Source of the DNA: Nymphaea colorata
Lineage: Eukaryota > Streptophyta > Magnoliopsida > Nymphaeales > Nymphaeaceae
DNA length: 46,464 bases
Direction of reading: 5' to 3'
NCBI RefSeq assembly: GCF_008831285.2
Contig: NW_022204585.1
Coordinates: 1 to 46,464, forward strand
Both the position numbers and the translations under genes were made by a program. Below the pieces are notes generated by a model. It searched no databases. It had not been told where the DNA came from and saw only the letters and a program-made list of their open reading frames with translations. Shown here piece by piece: positions 22,585 to 34,467 of the stretch (positions within the stretch are counted from its first letter, which is position 1; each line of letters begins with the position of its first letter).

Positions 22585-23663
22585 TCAGAGTTAGGAATGA
22601 AGCAATTCTTTTTCCTGGATGAGTAGTGATCGGGTCTATTGAAGCTCAGTTATCTTGAGCTTGAGATACTTATTCCGTTATTACACCTATCTCAACCGCT
22701 TTAAAGAGTTGAGATTGATATCCATCTTGAGTGAGATTTCCTGCTCCTGGTAGATCTCTTGGTATCTTTATCTCTTGGTTAGAATCTTAAATTCGGTTTG
22801 CTTAATCTCCATTTTTAGCCTTTCTTTTTGGATTTGGAGTTCTTTGAGAAAGTAATTGGCTTTTGCAGTGGATTCCTAACGATCATAATTCAGCCTTTAC
22901 ATTTTTGTTTGGTAACTCTTGACCAATTTAGAGTATTACTTTTATAGATTGTTAAGCTTATCTACGAGCTAATCTTCCTTGATGAGCATTTCTTCAACAA
23001 CATTCTCTAGGTTGGATTGGCTTGCGCAGATCTCATTCAATTTTTATATCTTATCGTCGTCCTTTGCCCTCTATTTTAGCAACTCATACTCGAACTCAAG
23101 CTTTATTATCGCCTATTTTTAGAAGTTAAGGCTTATAGAGCCTTCCCTCTGGATCCGACTATACTCACTTTATAGGCTTGCGAGCTCTGCATTTAGACTC
23201 TCTGCAATATTTTTAGAGCAGCAGCTGGTTTGGTTGAAAAATATTATTCCTCTTCTGAGAACTATTTGACGAAATTAAGCAAAGTGTTGTTCAAATTAGA
23301 CTGTCTTTCTTCAAGTTCTGTATTGTTTTACCTGATGATTTGGTTTTCTTAGCGAAGCTTTCTTGCCTAAATTGCCATAATTTAGCATTCTTCAGCCCTA
23401 TTCTCGACAACTCTTGTGAGCTCATTATTTCCGAATAGATTGACCTCAGACTATCCTCGCACATTTGCAGCTAATTATTCTTAATCTTATGAACCTCGTA
23501 TTCCTCCTAAAGCTTTGTGATCCTCTGCGCTGGACATCATTCCTCGAGTTGAGCTTCTCCAGTTTGGACTTGTATATTTAGCTTTGCTCAAGAGAAGTTC
23601 TTGTCTGTACTGCTATGCCAGAAGTTGGTCTTCGAGTGATCGAATATGCGTGACCATTTCCAT
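22585..23663 (-). CDS. Coiled-coil protein, frame disrupted
   Basis: TGA 22585-22587. The best start is the ATG at 23663 (MEMVTHIRSLEDQLLA); another ATG at 23761 lies in a different frame. The product is about 355 residues of continuous helix ('YKSKLEKLNSRND'; 'YEVHKIKNNELQMCEDSLRS'; 'ENRAEECQIMAIQARKLR') ending 'ISLKMDINLNSLKRLR'. Joining these pieces needs several one-base frame changes with no convincing introns. It sits head-to-tail between two other coiled-coil genes, with gaps of only 89 and 141 bp. Function unknown; the exact structure is uncertain. Confidence 0.55.
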
Positions 23664-23804
23664 AGTTCCTCGTTTATGCTTTTTGCGTTATCTCGTGAAT
23701 TATGGCTGGGTTTTTTGTGGATGAGCCTTTACGCTAGCCGTTGAGTTATATTAACTTGCATGTTATGTTAATAATCAAAGAAACGAATCAACAGAAATAA
23801 ATAA

Positions 23805-24798
23805 TCAGAAATGCTTGTGGCTCTTCTGAGAAAAAAGAGTCTTCCTGTACTTGTGGTATAGGCTTTCCAACTCTCCACTTTCATTTTAGAGGTATTTCTT
23901 GAACTTTATCAGTGAATCTTAAGCTTCCGAAGCATTATGCAACAATTTTCGCAGGAATTAGATGGAGATGCGTGTGATATGGCTCAGAAGATCATTTCCA
24001 AGGATAGGCTCTTAAAAGCTAAATAAGATATCATTTACCCTATTCGTTGCATTTTTTTATTTATCGTCGAGGTAGTTCTTAATATCCCGATACACTTTGC
24101 TATTTATCTCAATGAGTTTTTGATTCCCCATCATCTCCTGGAGGCGTTGGTTCGCATAGTCCAAAATTGTTTGATTTTTCTGTTTTAGGCATTCGATTTC
24201 CACTGCATGGTTTCCAATTTGAGATTCTGAGTGCTCATTTTTTGCTTCAATCTTGATCAATAAAAAAGTACATAAGATTCTATTCGTGCTATCTCTGAAA
24301 ATGGATATTTTTTCGTTCCATTAACCCTTCTCTTGCTTATACTTCCCACCATTTCTGAATGAGCTGCCTGTAATCATTCATTATTCCTCTGACATTGGCA
24401 GCACAGAGTGCAGAGCATTTCTACTCTATTTAAGCCAAGTATGGAGTCATTTTGTTTTATATTTTTCTCCAGATAACGCCATCTCCTCTTTTCAAGGCGT
24501 TAATATTTGAACTGGTATCATCATCTTGCTCAGACGTTATGACTTCCTCGCTTCCAGAGTCAGTGCTTATGCACATATCTTTCTAGCTTTACCGACGCGA
24601 AATGTTTTTAATCAGATCTTCGCTCTATACCATGAGTTCAGCCTCTTTTTGGTGAAGTTGTTCTCCAGTCTTTTTGAGGAAAATTTGACAAAGTTAATAC
24701 TGGAATTCAAGTGCATTGGTCTGAAGGGTGAAGGGGATAGTGCTTAACGTGGGATAGGAATGAAAAGGATCTATTGAACTGATTTACTTCGTAAACAT
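23805..24798 (-). CDS. Hypothetical helical protein
   Basis: ATG 24798 (MFTKEISSIDPFHSYPTLST), TGA 23805-23807, about 330 residues. The middle is polar with an acidic Ser/Thr/Asp segment (SGSEEVITSEQDDDTSS), and the C-terminal half is coiled coil ('NHAVEIECLKQKNQTILDYANQR'). One frame change near 24255-24270 sits next to a T6 run. A 20-nt GT-AG match lies there (GTACTTTTTTATTGATCAAG), but removing it leads into a frame with a TGA. No family is recognised. It is part of the minus-strand coiled-coil cluster. Confidence 0.6.
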
Positions 24799-24927
24799 TT
24801 ATATTATATCTTGAATCTAACCAATAAGTTTTATATGGTCAGGTCGCCTTTCTACAAGTATACTGAACTACTGAACTTCATTCAAAAGAGCAAAAGCTAA
24901 CACATTCATTCGGAACTGTTTAAGGAT

Positions 24928-27858
24928 TCATATATACGCAATGTTTGGTCTCACTATGAGGCTAAGATAAAAATAAATTTTCAATATATTATATAATTTC
25001 ATTGATTATTTAGATCTTGTGTGTTAGATATATGACTATTTAATCAAAATAATTGCAAACTTAATAATATTGCTTTTATCTTAAAAAATAAAAGTAAATT
25101 GCTTTTATAGGTCCAAGCCAAGGAAATAATCGATTTGTAAAATATCACTATTCCCATAATAGATTTCTAAGCTTTTCGTATGTGATTCCCTTCTTTGCTG
25201 ATGGCTTGTTGTAGCTGAAAGAGTCATGGTCGAATGACTTTTAGAGGATAGGCTTGGGGTCTGTTTGATGAAGTTGCTCTCCTCTCCAGGCAGGATCAGG
25301 CTGACATCTTCGCTGTTGCTGATGTTGTAAGCAGGCCTTTTTGGCTTTTGAGAATTCAAGACATACTTGCTGTACTTTTAATCGATTATATTTGAGTTTC
25401 TATTGCTGTTTCTTCTCTAAGGAGCTCTGTTTCTTGACATATTATACTGACCGTACTGGTTATAGTTATCTTCTTCAGCTTAATTCTCATACTTGTATCC
25501 ATATTTTGATGCTTAATTTCTTCTTGATGAAGTATTGTAATTATTGTAATCTTGCTGGAATTCTTGCTCAATACTGACTCTATTGCTACCCAAGACGTAT
25601 TGCTAAGCCTGATATGCATTTTGATAGTTTGTTGGCTCATAGTTCTTCTCATAAGGAGCATTGCTTTGCCATTTTTATTGATATTTATATTCATACTCAG
25701 TGGGCTTATAATAGTCATTGTAAGAGGTTTCCTCTTATTGGTATGGATTTGGCCTGAAAAGCTAGTATTTAGGACGGTATGCCTATGGCTAGGGTTGCCT
25801 GACGTATTCTGTATCATTTGATTCAGGTTGAGGCTCACTTTGTTCCTTGAGGTAGGCCTGATATTTCATTCTAATATACTTTTCAATGTCATCGTTTCCT
25901 AAATCAACAAGCTCATTCACGTATTCTTATCTTTTATCACTCACGATAAGGTTTTTGAAGGATTCAGGCTCCTTTGTTTCAACGTTTACCTATTTAGCCT
26001 CAGGCTTGTATATTTAAATCTTGGGAGGTGCTTGTATTCTCTCCTTTAAATTAGTAAAATTGTCCAGCTTCTGGGACCATTAGTCGATTTAGTTTTATTT
26101 TTGAGGAGATAAAATCTATTCTTATCTTTTTTCCTCGATTGGCTCTTAGACATATGTCTGTTGTGGGGGTACATACTGTTAAATGTTAGAATAAATAGAC
26201 TAAGAATTAGGCTATCTCTCCTGGCGATACTCTTGCTCATAATATTCTTGCTGGTAAATGTTTTACTGAGGCTGCTAATGCTCTTCTTCAACCGATTGAG
26301 CTTAGTATTAATGATGCTGTGCAGTTTGATGATTGAAGCTCAATCCTATATTATTGTGGTTAAAGGTTTCTTTCTCAAAATTGACCTTTTAGTGTTCGAT
26401 TTCCTCGTAATTGTTTTCTTCGTGTTGTTGGAAAGTAAAGGCTAAGTTAGTTACATTATTAGGAACATGTTCCTAAAAAAATTGAGGTGATTATGACTAG
26501 CTAGCATAGACATCCTCTTTATTTAAACTTCCTTCATAAGGAAGCACTATTTAGTGTTGCTCCTCAGGTGTAGATATAATCTATGGAACTTGTTGTGCGA
26601 TTGGCTGAATTACTTATGCATGAACTTTCTCCACATTATTTTCTTGTCTTACTTCTTACTTTTGTTCAAATGGTATAGCTTAGCTAACATTTGTTTTGAT
26701 TTGGAAAGTCTCCTGGGGCACTGATGGCAATGGTTGTGCTGGTGATAATGTTGTATTTGTATTGACCCTGACAATTGGCGTGCTAATTATTTGAGGCTGT
26801 GGTGGCAAAGCAGGAGTATAGACATAAGAAACTTGATGGTTTTGAATCCAAGGACCTGTTTGAGGGATGATCTGAGACCTAATTTGAGGGTTTCCAATCA
26901 GCTGCTGCTGAGGTAACGGCGCAAGTATTACTTGAGAGAGTCCTTACCTCTGATGGTTAGATTGAAATACCTGATTTACTCTTGAGCTCTGCAGAGAGGG
27001 AACTGGCTGAATCCGAACTGGAACAGAAACTGGTAGGGGTACAGAAACCGGAATGGGAACTGGAATTGCTCCATTTGCTACTTTCCCTTGGATAGATCCT
27101 GGGATTAATAAAGGCTCTCTCCTAAGCTACAAGTGGTCAAGGGTTTTTATCCTATTTAGCATGCAAAAGTAATCCACAAAATTGGAAATCTAGAAGAAGG
27201 TTGAGAATTTTTTAGTCTCCTCTTTGAATTCCCTAGGAAATCCTTGAATTGTCGAATTTTAGACAATTTTTAGCAATTTTTCCACACATTCTCTTGATCT
27301 TCTTTCCGCAAAATTGCAATCATCGACCTTTGGGATTTAATACTCGACGCTTTTTGCATTAGGGCTTGCCTAGTTCTTAGAAAGGTTCTCGTTGAGCCAA
27401 ACCTTGACACATCCAGCATCGTTAAAGCAGATCATATCTTCATTGGGCTCAAGTGGCCCAAAGAACGAGCAGAGAGTGTTATAGCCCGACGCCGAGCTAG
27501 AGAGAACATAGAGTGCCTCTTCGAAGGTGAAGCTTTTGGGAAATGCTTTGAGCCTACTGACGATGTTTTAAATCAGAACAAAGGAAGTTGCAGGGACAGA
27601 GCATAAAAATGTCTGGTTTTGAGATATTACAGCCTCAGCCGATACCAGATAGGCGTTGTGGATCTTTCTAAATGCGTACTTCTCAAGTTGGACGTTGTCC
27701 TTGGCGATGGCATCAGAGATGGGATATGCCTGGAACCGTTTGTTCGTCTTCTTGTTTGTCCAAAGCTAGCAATACCCTTGGTCCTCAATCTTGATCCAAT
27801 CTTCCCTTTACTGATTGGTGAGCGAGAGATTGTTGTCGTTTGTTTGCTGGTTTCCCAT
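24928..27858 (-). CDS. Large protein with N-myristoylation-type start and disordered Pro/Gln-rich tail
   Basis: A single uninterrupted frame of 976 residues, ATG 27858. The start MGNQQTND fits an N-myristoylation signal (Gly2, polar residues 3-7). Residues ~1-300 look folded, with a possible small domain ('PKSFTFEEALYVLSSSASGYNTLCSFFGPLE'; 'GCVKVWLNENL') and helical ends. The rest is low-complexity Pro/Gln/Val ('PVPIPVSVPLPVSVPV') and later Tyr/Gln/Asn-rich repeats ('QQEYYEQEYRQ', 'NYQNAYQ'). The last ~55 residues before the TGA at 24928 are AT-rich and may be read-through of non-coding sequence. A membrane-associated scaffold is a guess; no family is recognised. Confidence 0.75.
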
Positions 27859-28046
27859 GTTTCTATTTTGATTATAATTGTTACATAATAACGTTCAAAT
27901 GAATCAGTATGGCTCAATCGTTCCACCATATCAATAAGCAGAATTTTATTCCAAAACTCATCCAGAAATCGTAAGGCATGAATTACCACAGGATAATTGC
28001 AATAAAATGTTTTGATTTTTGACGATGTTAGATTATAAAATTTGAA
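27859..28046. promoter_or_regulatory. Divergent promoter region, 188 bp
   Basis: Gap between the start codons of the myristoyl-type gene (-) and the myosin gene (+). AT-rich, no ORF. Role inferred from position. Confidence 0.45.
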
Positions 28047-31000
28047 ATGAGCTATTTTAAGCCACCAGTCAGTAAATAGACATTCGATATCAGTTGGATT
28101 GTAAAGGACACGCGATGTTGGATTTACCTTCCAAATGAAAACAATTCTGATATCTTTATCAGGGGTATAGTGAAGGGAGTCATCCCCGTCTCAACCAAAA
28201 AAGAAAATAGCCGAGTCACATGCATCACGTAGAATGGTACCTCAATGGAAGCCAAGCCCATCAACTGTAGCGCTGCAGAGAGAGCAACAGCATTGAAAAG
28301 ATTTAATCGAGATGGATATAATAAATGCGCCGGAAGTGCTCATGCAACTCAAGAGGAGATTGGCGTAGCAAAAGATTCATACCTGTTTATGGAACAGTCT
28401 TATCATTGTCAATCCGTTTAAATTGATCCCTGATCAATATTCTGACAAATGTCTGTCAAATTACTTTGACAGTGTTTTCATCAAGGGAGAGGATATCAGG
28501 AAGTACTAGCCTCATATCTTCTCATTCATGTTTCAGATCTTGAGCAGTATTTAGAGGTCGGAAAAGACACAAGTTATTAGCATTAGTGGATAATCAGGTT
28601 CTGGAAAAACGGAAACCAATAAACAGGCCCTAAGGGCGATCAGTTTTTGTAGTAGCAGAGTGCTAAATATGCATCATTAGAAGACAACAAATATGTAAAC
28701 TATGATCCTCAAGTGTGACCCTATCCTTGAAGTGTTTGGAAATGCTAAAACAATTAAAAATGATAATTCTAGCAGGTTTGGAAAGTTAATTAGTTTGAAG
28801 ATAAATGGGCAAACTATGAAGATTTATCATTCATCTATCAAAAACTACTTCCTTTAAAAAAGCAGGATCATCAGCCAAAGCTAGGATAAAGAAATTTTCA
28901 TATCTTCTATCAGTTTGTATCTTATTTAAGTGAGGAACAAAGGTCAACTTTTAAAATGAAATCTTCTACAGGATACACATACCGCCTATAGGATTTTACC
29001 TACATTACTCAAAAAGCAGGCCAGTAAAGAAACATAGGAGTAAATGATAGGCAAATGTGGGATGAACTTAATCAAGCCTAATTGCACTAGATTTTAAGAA
29101 GGAAATAATAAACTAGATATGGTCTATAGTTGCTTCAGTCTTACTGATAGGAAATCTTAACTTTGATTCAACTTTACAAGGATAGAATGAGCCTTGCGAT
29201 ATAAGAAACCCATAATTGGCTTAAAATCTATCGTATTTGCTTGGGATTGATAAGAAATAATTTTATGAAGCTTTAGTTACCCATCGTCGGACTATTGCTG
29301 GAGATACAGTCCTGAGTTCACTTAGCTAACGACAATGCCTATAAGGAAGAGATTCCATGGCAAAGGCCATTTACTAAAGCTTGTTCCATTGGCTTATTGA
29401 GGAGCTGAACAGAAAACTAAATTTCACTCATCCCAATGAACAGCATGTTCGACACATCAAATTATTAGACATATATGGCTTTGAAGTTTTCGACCACAAT
29501 AGCTTTGAGCAACTATGCGTAAACTATACTAATGAAAAGATACACCAAATCTATCTGGAGCAAGTTTTCATTCACTAAAAAAACACTTTGAAAAAATAGG
29601 GCCTTTAAAGCATCATTTCTAAGCTAAATTTTACCGACAATATCAAGATTATTGAGCTATTGGATACTCTTACCAAGAGCATATTCAACTTATTGGATGA
29701 AAGCTGCACTGTCAATGTTAAAGATGATGATTTTTTATCGAATGTCCGCAAACAGCATGACCAGCACGAGCATTTTCCACCTTCAAACAATACAAATCTT
29801 AGAAAATCCTTCATAATAAGCATACACCTGGAGATATCTAGTACATGGCTGAAGGATTTCGTGATAAAAACAAAGATTTGATTAGAGAGGATATCGTTAA
29901 CAAATTAAGCAAGTCAAAGCTTAGAATATTGAGCCACGCCTTTAAGTAGAGAGCCGAGGCATTGAAGGGTGAAACAAATAAGAAGTTTTTAGGAATAAAG
30001 ATTAGAAGACAAGTTAAGTAGCTCATACTATAGATGTCTACTAATACCGATCTCCATTTCATTAGATGCATAAAGCCGAATGACCAAAAAAAGCCATTCT
30101 TATTCATTGATAGGGTATGCTTTAACCAGATCAAATACTTAGGAATCCTGGATACTATCCAAATGAGGAAGGAAAGCTACCACATAAGAAAGCATTATAA
30201 CAGTTCTACCTAAAATATGGAATTTTATAAAACAAAATCTCGAATTTGATTGCAATGAGCTAAGGAAGAATCTCAGCTCTCGATTGCAAAGATATGGCGA
30301 TGAGATTTATGACCAATTGCTTCGTAAACTACGGCCTCGATTATCAATTTGGAAAGGATAGGATATTCTTGAAGATGTCAACCCAAAACGTGCTGTAAAA
30401 TTTGCTAAGCAAAAAGACAAGGTTTATTGATTCAGCAGCCACTTTGATTAAAGTACACTACAGAAGAAGCCTTATGGCAAAAAGAAGAGCATAATTGCAG
30501 TATTACACAAGGATGGTTCAACGATCTGTACGGAACTATTTGAAAATTGCGAGAAAGTTGAAAAAGAAGAAGGCTGTTAGAATCATCTAAAATGCATGGA
30601 TTAAGTATCATGAAGTATTTTTGCAAGAAAAAAACGACCTTCTTTAATGATTTTCCAAAAATACTTCAGGACTAAGCTCAGTTAGTTTGTCCTATCAAAA
30701 AAAATCTAAGCAGTAAGAAGGGGAAAATTTTTGATGAAGTCACTTGCTGAAGGAAACAAACTAAAAAGAAAGGTTGAGAATTATCGACTAATAAAATCAT
30801 AGTTTTCAACAAATATCTATGATAGCATCTGGTAAAAAATGCGATTGTACTATCGAAATAACCTTGTAAAGTACTTGAAGGGTTGGACGACAAGATAAAA
30901 AAACAAGAAGTAGATAAGAGCAGCAAATGACAATACGAACTATCGTTTGAATATGAAGTACCGTGGATATCTTGAAAGATATTTGGGAAGTTTTTTGAGC

Positions 31001-32507
31001 TATTCTCGATATGCTAGAATGATTTCCTCAACCATTAAGATTCAGTCATACTTTAGAATGTTTAAAGTAAGGCATAAATATAACTCCCTTCGAAGAACGG
31101 TTATAAAAATCCAAAGGAATTGGAGAAAATATCACTATGACAAAATATTTACATTGAGATATACTCACAACTATTTCAACAATAAAGATGATAGTCAAAG
31201 CATTAGAAACTAGTGTGAATATTGGAACAGCCTACTCTTCAGGGATATCTCCCAAAGTTCTAAGAATAAGTAGAGGGGTATCGAAAGGATATTGTATCAA
31301 AACGAAAAGATAAAACAAGACAAGATCAGTCTTTTCTACTACCTTATCGATTTTCAAATCTTGACTAGCTTGAACGATATCTACCCTGCATTTTCATGGG
31401 TTTAAAACTATGCTACACTTTATGAGCAAGCTTGGCAAAAAGGCAATCCGATTCAGATTGTGTAGATCAGCGACTAGCATACTATCTGTGCAACACTTAA
31501 TAAAGTTTATACCTGGGGAGATTACTCCCTATAAGACCTTATGAGTAAGGATCCAGAGCAATTCAAGACTGTTAGAGCTATGGCTATTCCTCCAGGAAGG
31601 CTTGATAAGGTTCACGCCCATAACAAGTTTACAATTATATAAATTGAGGGTGAAGATCCTCATGTTATTGGAGACGCTAAGCTTTATAGTCAGGATTCTT
31701 CTAGCAAATAATGGAAAACTCTGAATGAATCTTTTGTAATAATCAATGGTATTGTTCTTACACTGAAAAAGATATAATTTTCCAGGGTTCAATTAAGTGA
31801 TAAGATAGTACAGCTTTCATGCGGCATGGATCATTGTGTCGCTAGGACATCTCTAAGAAAGTATACTCCTGGGGTAATAACAGCCACGGGCAACTTGGAG
31901 TTGGCCATTTCAAGCGAGTCAAAAAACCAAAGATAGTCGATTTCTTCAAGCACAACTTCGTGATTGAGCAAGTTGCATCATCAGCTTATGGGAGTATCGC
32001 TTTGGATTCAAACGGAAGGCTTTATTGGTGGGGCACAAACGGGTCCATCAACAAGAATCCCTTACCAAGAGAGGTTCTTCTTTTCGAAAAAGTAAGTATA
32101 CGGCTATTTAGAGCTAATTTATTGATAACTCTCAAAAATATTCTGTAGTCAGGATCCTGCCATCGTGGTCAAGATCCTTAAGTTTGATTGGAATCACTAT
32201 TGCATCTTGCTAAGGAATTTTCAAGACCTCACAAAGCAATGTCAAGAAGAAAACTTTTGAAAACTTGATGAATAAATGGAATGAAGACATTAGATTAAGT
32301 ATTAATACTCCTATCTTAGTTACTCCTCCATATATTCAAAGTATAAGCGGATACTTCCAATAAAAATTAATGCCGAAAGCAAAGCAGGTCAAAGACTCAC
32401 GAAATAAAGATCTTGAAAATCAAAGGATCAGATAAAAATTACTAGCCTAGATTACGCTGATGGAAGAAGCCGAAAGAACGCTACTACAGGATGTAAAAAG
32501 ATATTGA
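28047..32507 (+). CDS. Myosin heavy chain with IQ neck and RCC1-repeat tail
   Basis: ATG 28047, TGA 32505-32507, about 1450 residues. Motor motifs in order: P-loop 'GESGSGKTE' (28588; its E is a TAA codon), '[18 protein letters not shown]' (switch I), 'RNFHIFYQ', '[26 protein letters not shown]' region (switch II/relay, 29459-29560), '[11 protein letters not shown]' (actin side), and converter '[11 protein letters not shown]'. The neck has several IQ-type segments (30440-31130). The tail has RCC1/ATS1-like blades ('VYTWGDYSL', '[17 protein letters not shown]', 'LYWWGTNG'). It is an actin motor; RCC1 tails occur in some alveolate myosins and may bind the cortex or microtubules. Introns: 20, 23 and 61 nt. 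Further one-base breaks remain near 28295, 28873, 29818, 30205, 31853 and 32252, so the full frame is not continuous as assembled. Confidence 0.88.
29057..29076 (+). other. 20-nt intron in the myosin gene
   Basis: GTGGGATGAACTTAATCAAG. Removal joins 'VNDRQ' to '[21 protein letters not shown]', the expected helix before the conserved LLIGNL motif. Confidence 0.75.
30605..30627 (+). other. 23-nt intron in the myosin neck
   Basis: GT-AG, begins GTATCATG and ends TTGCAAG. Removal bypasses an in-frame TGA at about 30645 and continues IQ-type sequence ([12 protein letters not shown]). Confidence 0.6.
32092..32152 (+). other. 61-nt intron in the myosin tail
   Basis: Starts GTAAGT and ends TCAG. 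Removal joins 'EVLLFEK' to '[20 protein letters not shown]', as expected for an RCC1 blade. It is the longest intron seen on the chromosome. Confidence 0.75.
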
Positions 32508-32552
32508 AGAGTTTATCTTGTTATTGAATATTAACAAAAATGAGTAATTTAA

Positions 32553-34411
32553 TCATTGAAGGGAACGCTCATAATTTTGCTGTAATTTATTAGCTATTTT
32601 TTCAAGAGCCTGCATCTTTTTGCATTGTTCGAGTTTCTCAACGATTTCCAAGTTCTGTTGATTGGTGAGGAGAGCCCCAGAGCCGGTCTTAGCTGACTAA
32701 GAAACCAATTTAAAGAATAATTGCTCCATAAAATTCGTCTTCTTGATCGCAAGCATCTGTTTGATCACCTTGTTTGCAGTACTTCTGGTTAGATCCTTGA
32801 GCAATCCTTTTCCGTATTTTAGCATAAACCTCAAAAAGTATATATCGTCATCAAGTTCTAAAACTTCCTTCACACTTTCCTCCTTCTTGCCTGATTCAAA
32901 TAGGTCTATTATTATCTCCCATTTCTCCAGGTATTTATGATCATCTTCGTATTAAAATTGAGAATTTTGTTCAGGCTGGCTTGGTATCTTTGAAGGCTGC
33001 TACTTAATTTTAGATGGCTCAACAACAGGCAAATTTTTACCTTGGTCCCATGGTATAGTTTCATCATACTATGTGTACTACTACTTCGGCTGGTAGATGC
33101 TCTTTTTTATTTCTTACATCTTTTTATTGTAAGTTTATTGCGGCTTTTGCCGTTCATAATACTGCTCAACAGATTGAACGGTATTACCGCCTCCATTCCA
33201 GTATTTTTATGAAGGTATTTTCCTTGAGAGTAATCAGGAATTTGTATTAAGTTGCCTGTTGATATTTTACTCTTCAGGAGGCTACCTAGGACGAAAGTTA
33301 TCAGCAGTTATTGGTCTTTGCTTTACCCATTTGTTTGGCTTTTCCTCCTATGTTGGAGCCTAGTAAAATACTTCAGAAGTTGGATAATTGAACACTTGCT
33401 AATTTTTAGCATTATACTATGACTACCATTCTTTCTTTTTCTTCTTCCAAACTGCAAGTGCCTTGCGGCCACTAACCTGCACCGCCCATACCTTATCTGT
33501 CGCTAAATCTTCCAGCATCCTAATCACCTTTTCTTGAACAGCTACTCCGTTTTGGTCGATTTGCTCTCCAATTAAGCACAGAGCGTTGCAGGCCTAAGAC
33601 TTTATCTTGTATCCGTTGCTATTGATAGGAGCTATTGAGATGTATGAGAATATCTTATTTACTATGTTTTACAAAAGAGGAATTAAGTTGTTAATATTGA
33701 AATAGCCTAATACTGTCTGGAGGCATGTCAAGACAGAGGAGTGAATAACTGTTATTTTCTACATAAGATAGCTTTACTAAAAAGAGGACCAATGATCTTT
33801 TTGCGATTTATTTGAAAAAAAGCTGGTCCTACTTGTTTAATGCTGACTAAAGCAAACCTTCTAGAACGAATTGTGCTGTCATTTGACTAATTTTATCAGC
33901 CCCACCATTCAAGATGGCCTAGAGATTGTTGTAAAGCAATTTTTTCTTCATTTCTGCATCCTCACTTGCCAAAGCACTCAGATAGATATCGATCCATGCT
34001 CTTTGCAAAGCTAATCCCACATTTTGGCTTTCATCTTTGAAGAAAAGTTTAATAAGGAGCTCAGTTATCCTAAAACAGTCCTCTAAGTGAAGGGATTTTA
34101 TCCAAAGGGTCAAGCAATCCTTTACCGTATTGCTGGATGATAAATGAGATTATGCCTATTTAGCTCTAGCTGTGGCGGTTCCTATTTTATGCAAAAACTG
34201 AAAGCCAAATTCTAAGATTAATCGTCGTCTTGTTTTGAATTATCAATGCCTTAAGTTCTTTGATTGCCTATCATGAACCACAATGTACTTGCTCACGAGT
34301 ATTAATCGCAATCAGTTTTGTCAAATTGTCTTTGAAGGAAGATCGAAGCCCTTCGTTGTCACTTATCCTTGGAAATTTGCCTTTATTAGTTGATGGCTTA
34401 CTTAGGCTCAT
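32553..34411 (-). CDS. Helical (ARM/HEAT-like) repeat protein, possibly microtubule-associated
   Basis: ATG 34411 (MSLSKPSTNKGKFPRI), TGA 32553-32555, about 610 residues. After a polar N-terminus there are paired amphipathic helices typical of ARM/HEAT or TOG solenoids ('AIKELKALIIQNKTTINLRIWLSV'; 'CFRITELLIKLFFKDE'; 'ALQRAWIDIYLSAL'). A low-complexity linker follows. The C-terminal helical domain ('DDIYFLRFMLKYGKGLLKDL', 'ANKVIKQMLAI') recalls the C-terminal domain of katanin p80 or plant SPIRAL2/TORTIFOLIA; that is a weak, by-eye resemblance. A 21-nt in-frame intron carrying a TGA is removed at 34268-34288. A frame change near 34110-34135 may be a 43-nt intron or an indel. Confidence 0.62.
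34268..34288 (-). other. 21-nt intron containing an in-frame TGA
   Basis: On the minus strand it starts GTACATTG and ends GATAG. Its length is a multiple of three, so the frame is kept, but the TGA stop inside it must be removed to read the following helices. Confidence 0.65.
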
Positions 34412-34467
34412 GTAAATCGATATGAAAATTAAATAAATAACTGAGCCATTGAGTAAATGAAAATAAA

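Noticed and set aside
28047-32507. Programmed ribosomal frameshifting as the cause of frame changes
   Set aside because: Many are 20-nt introns, the rest share no slippery motif, both +1 and -1 occur, and several fall at homopolymers.
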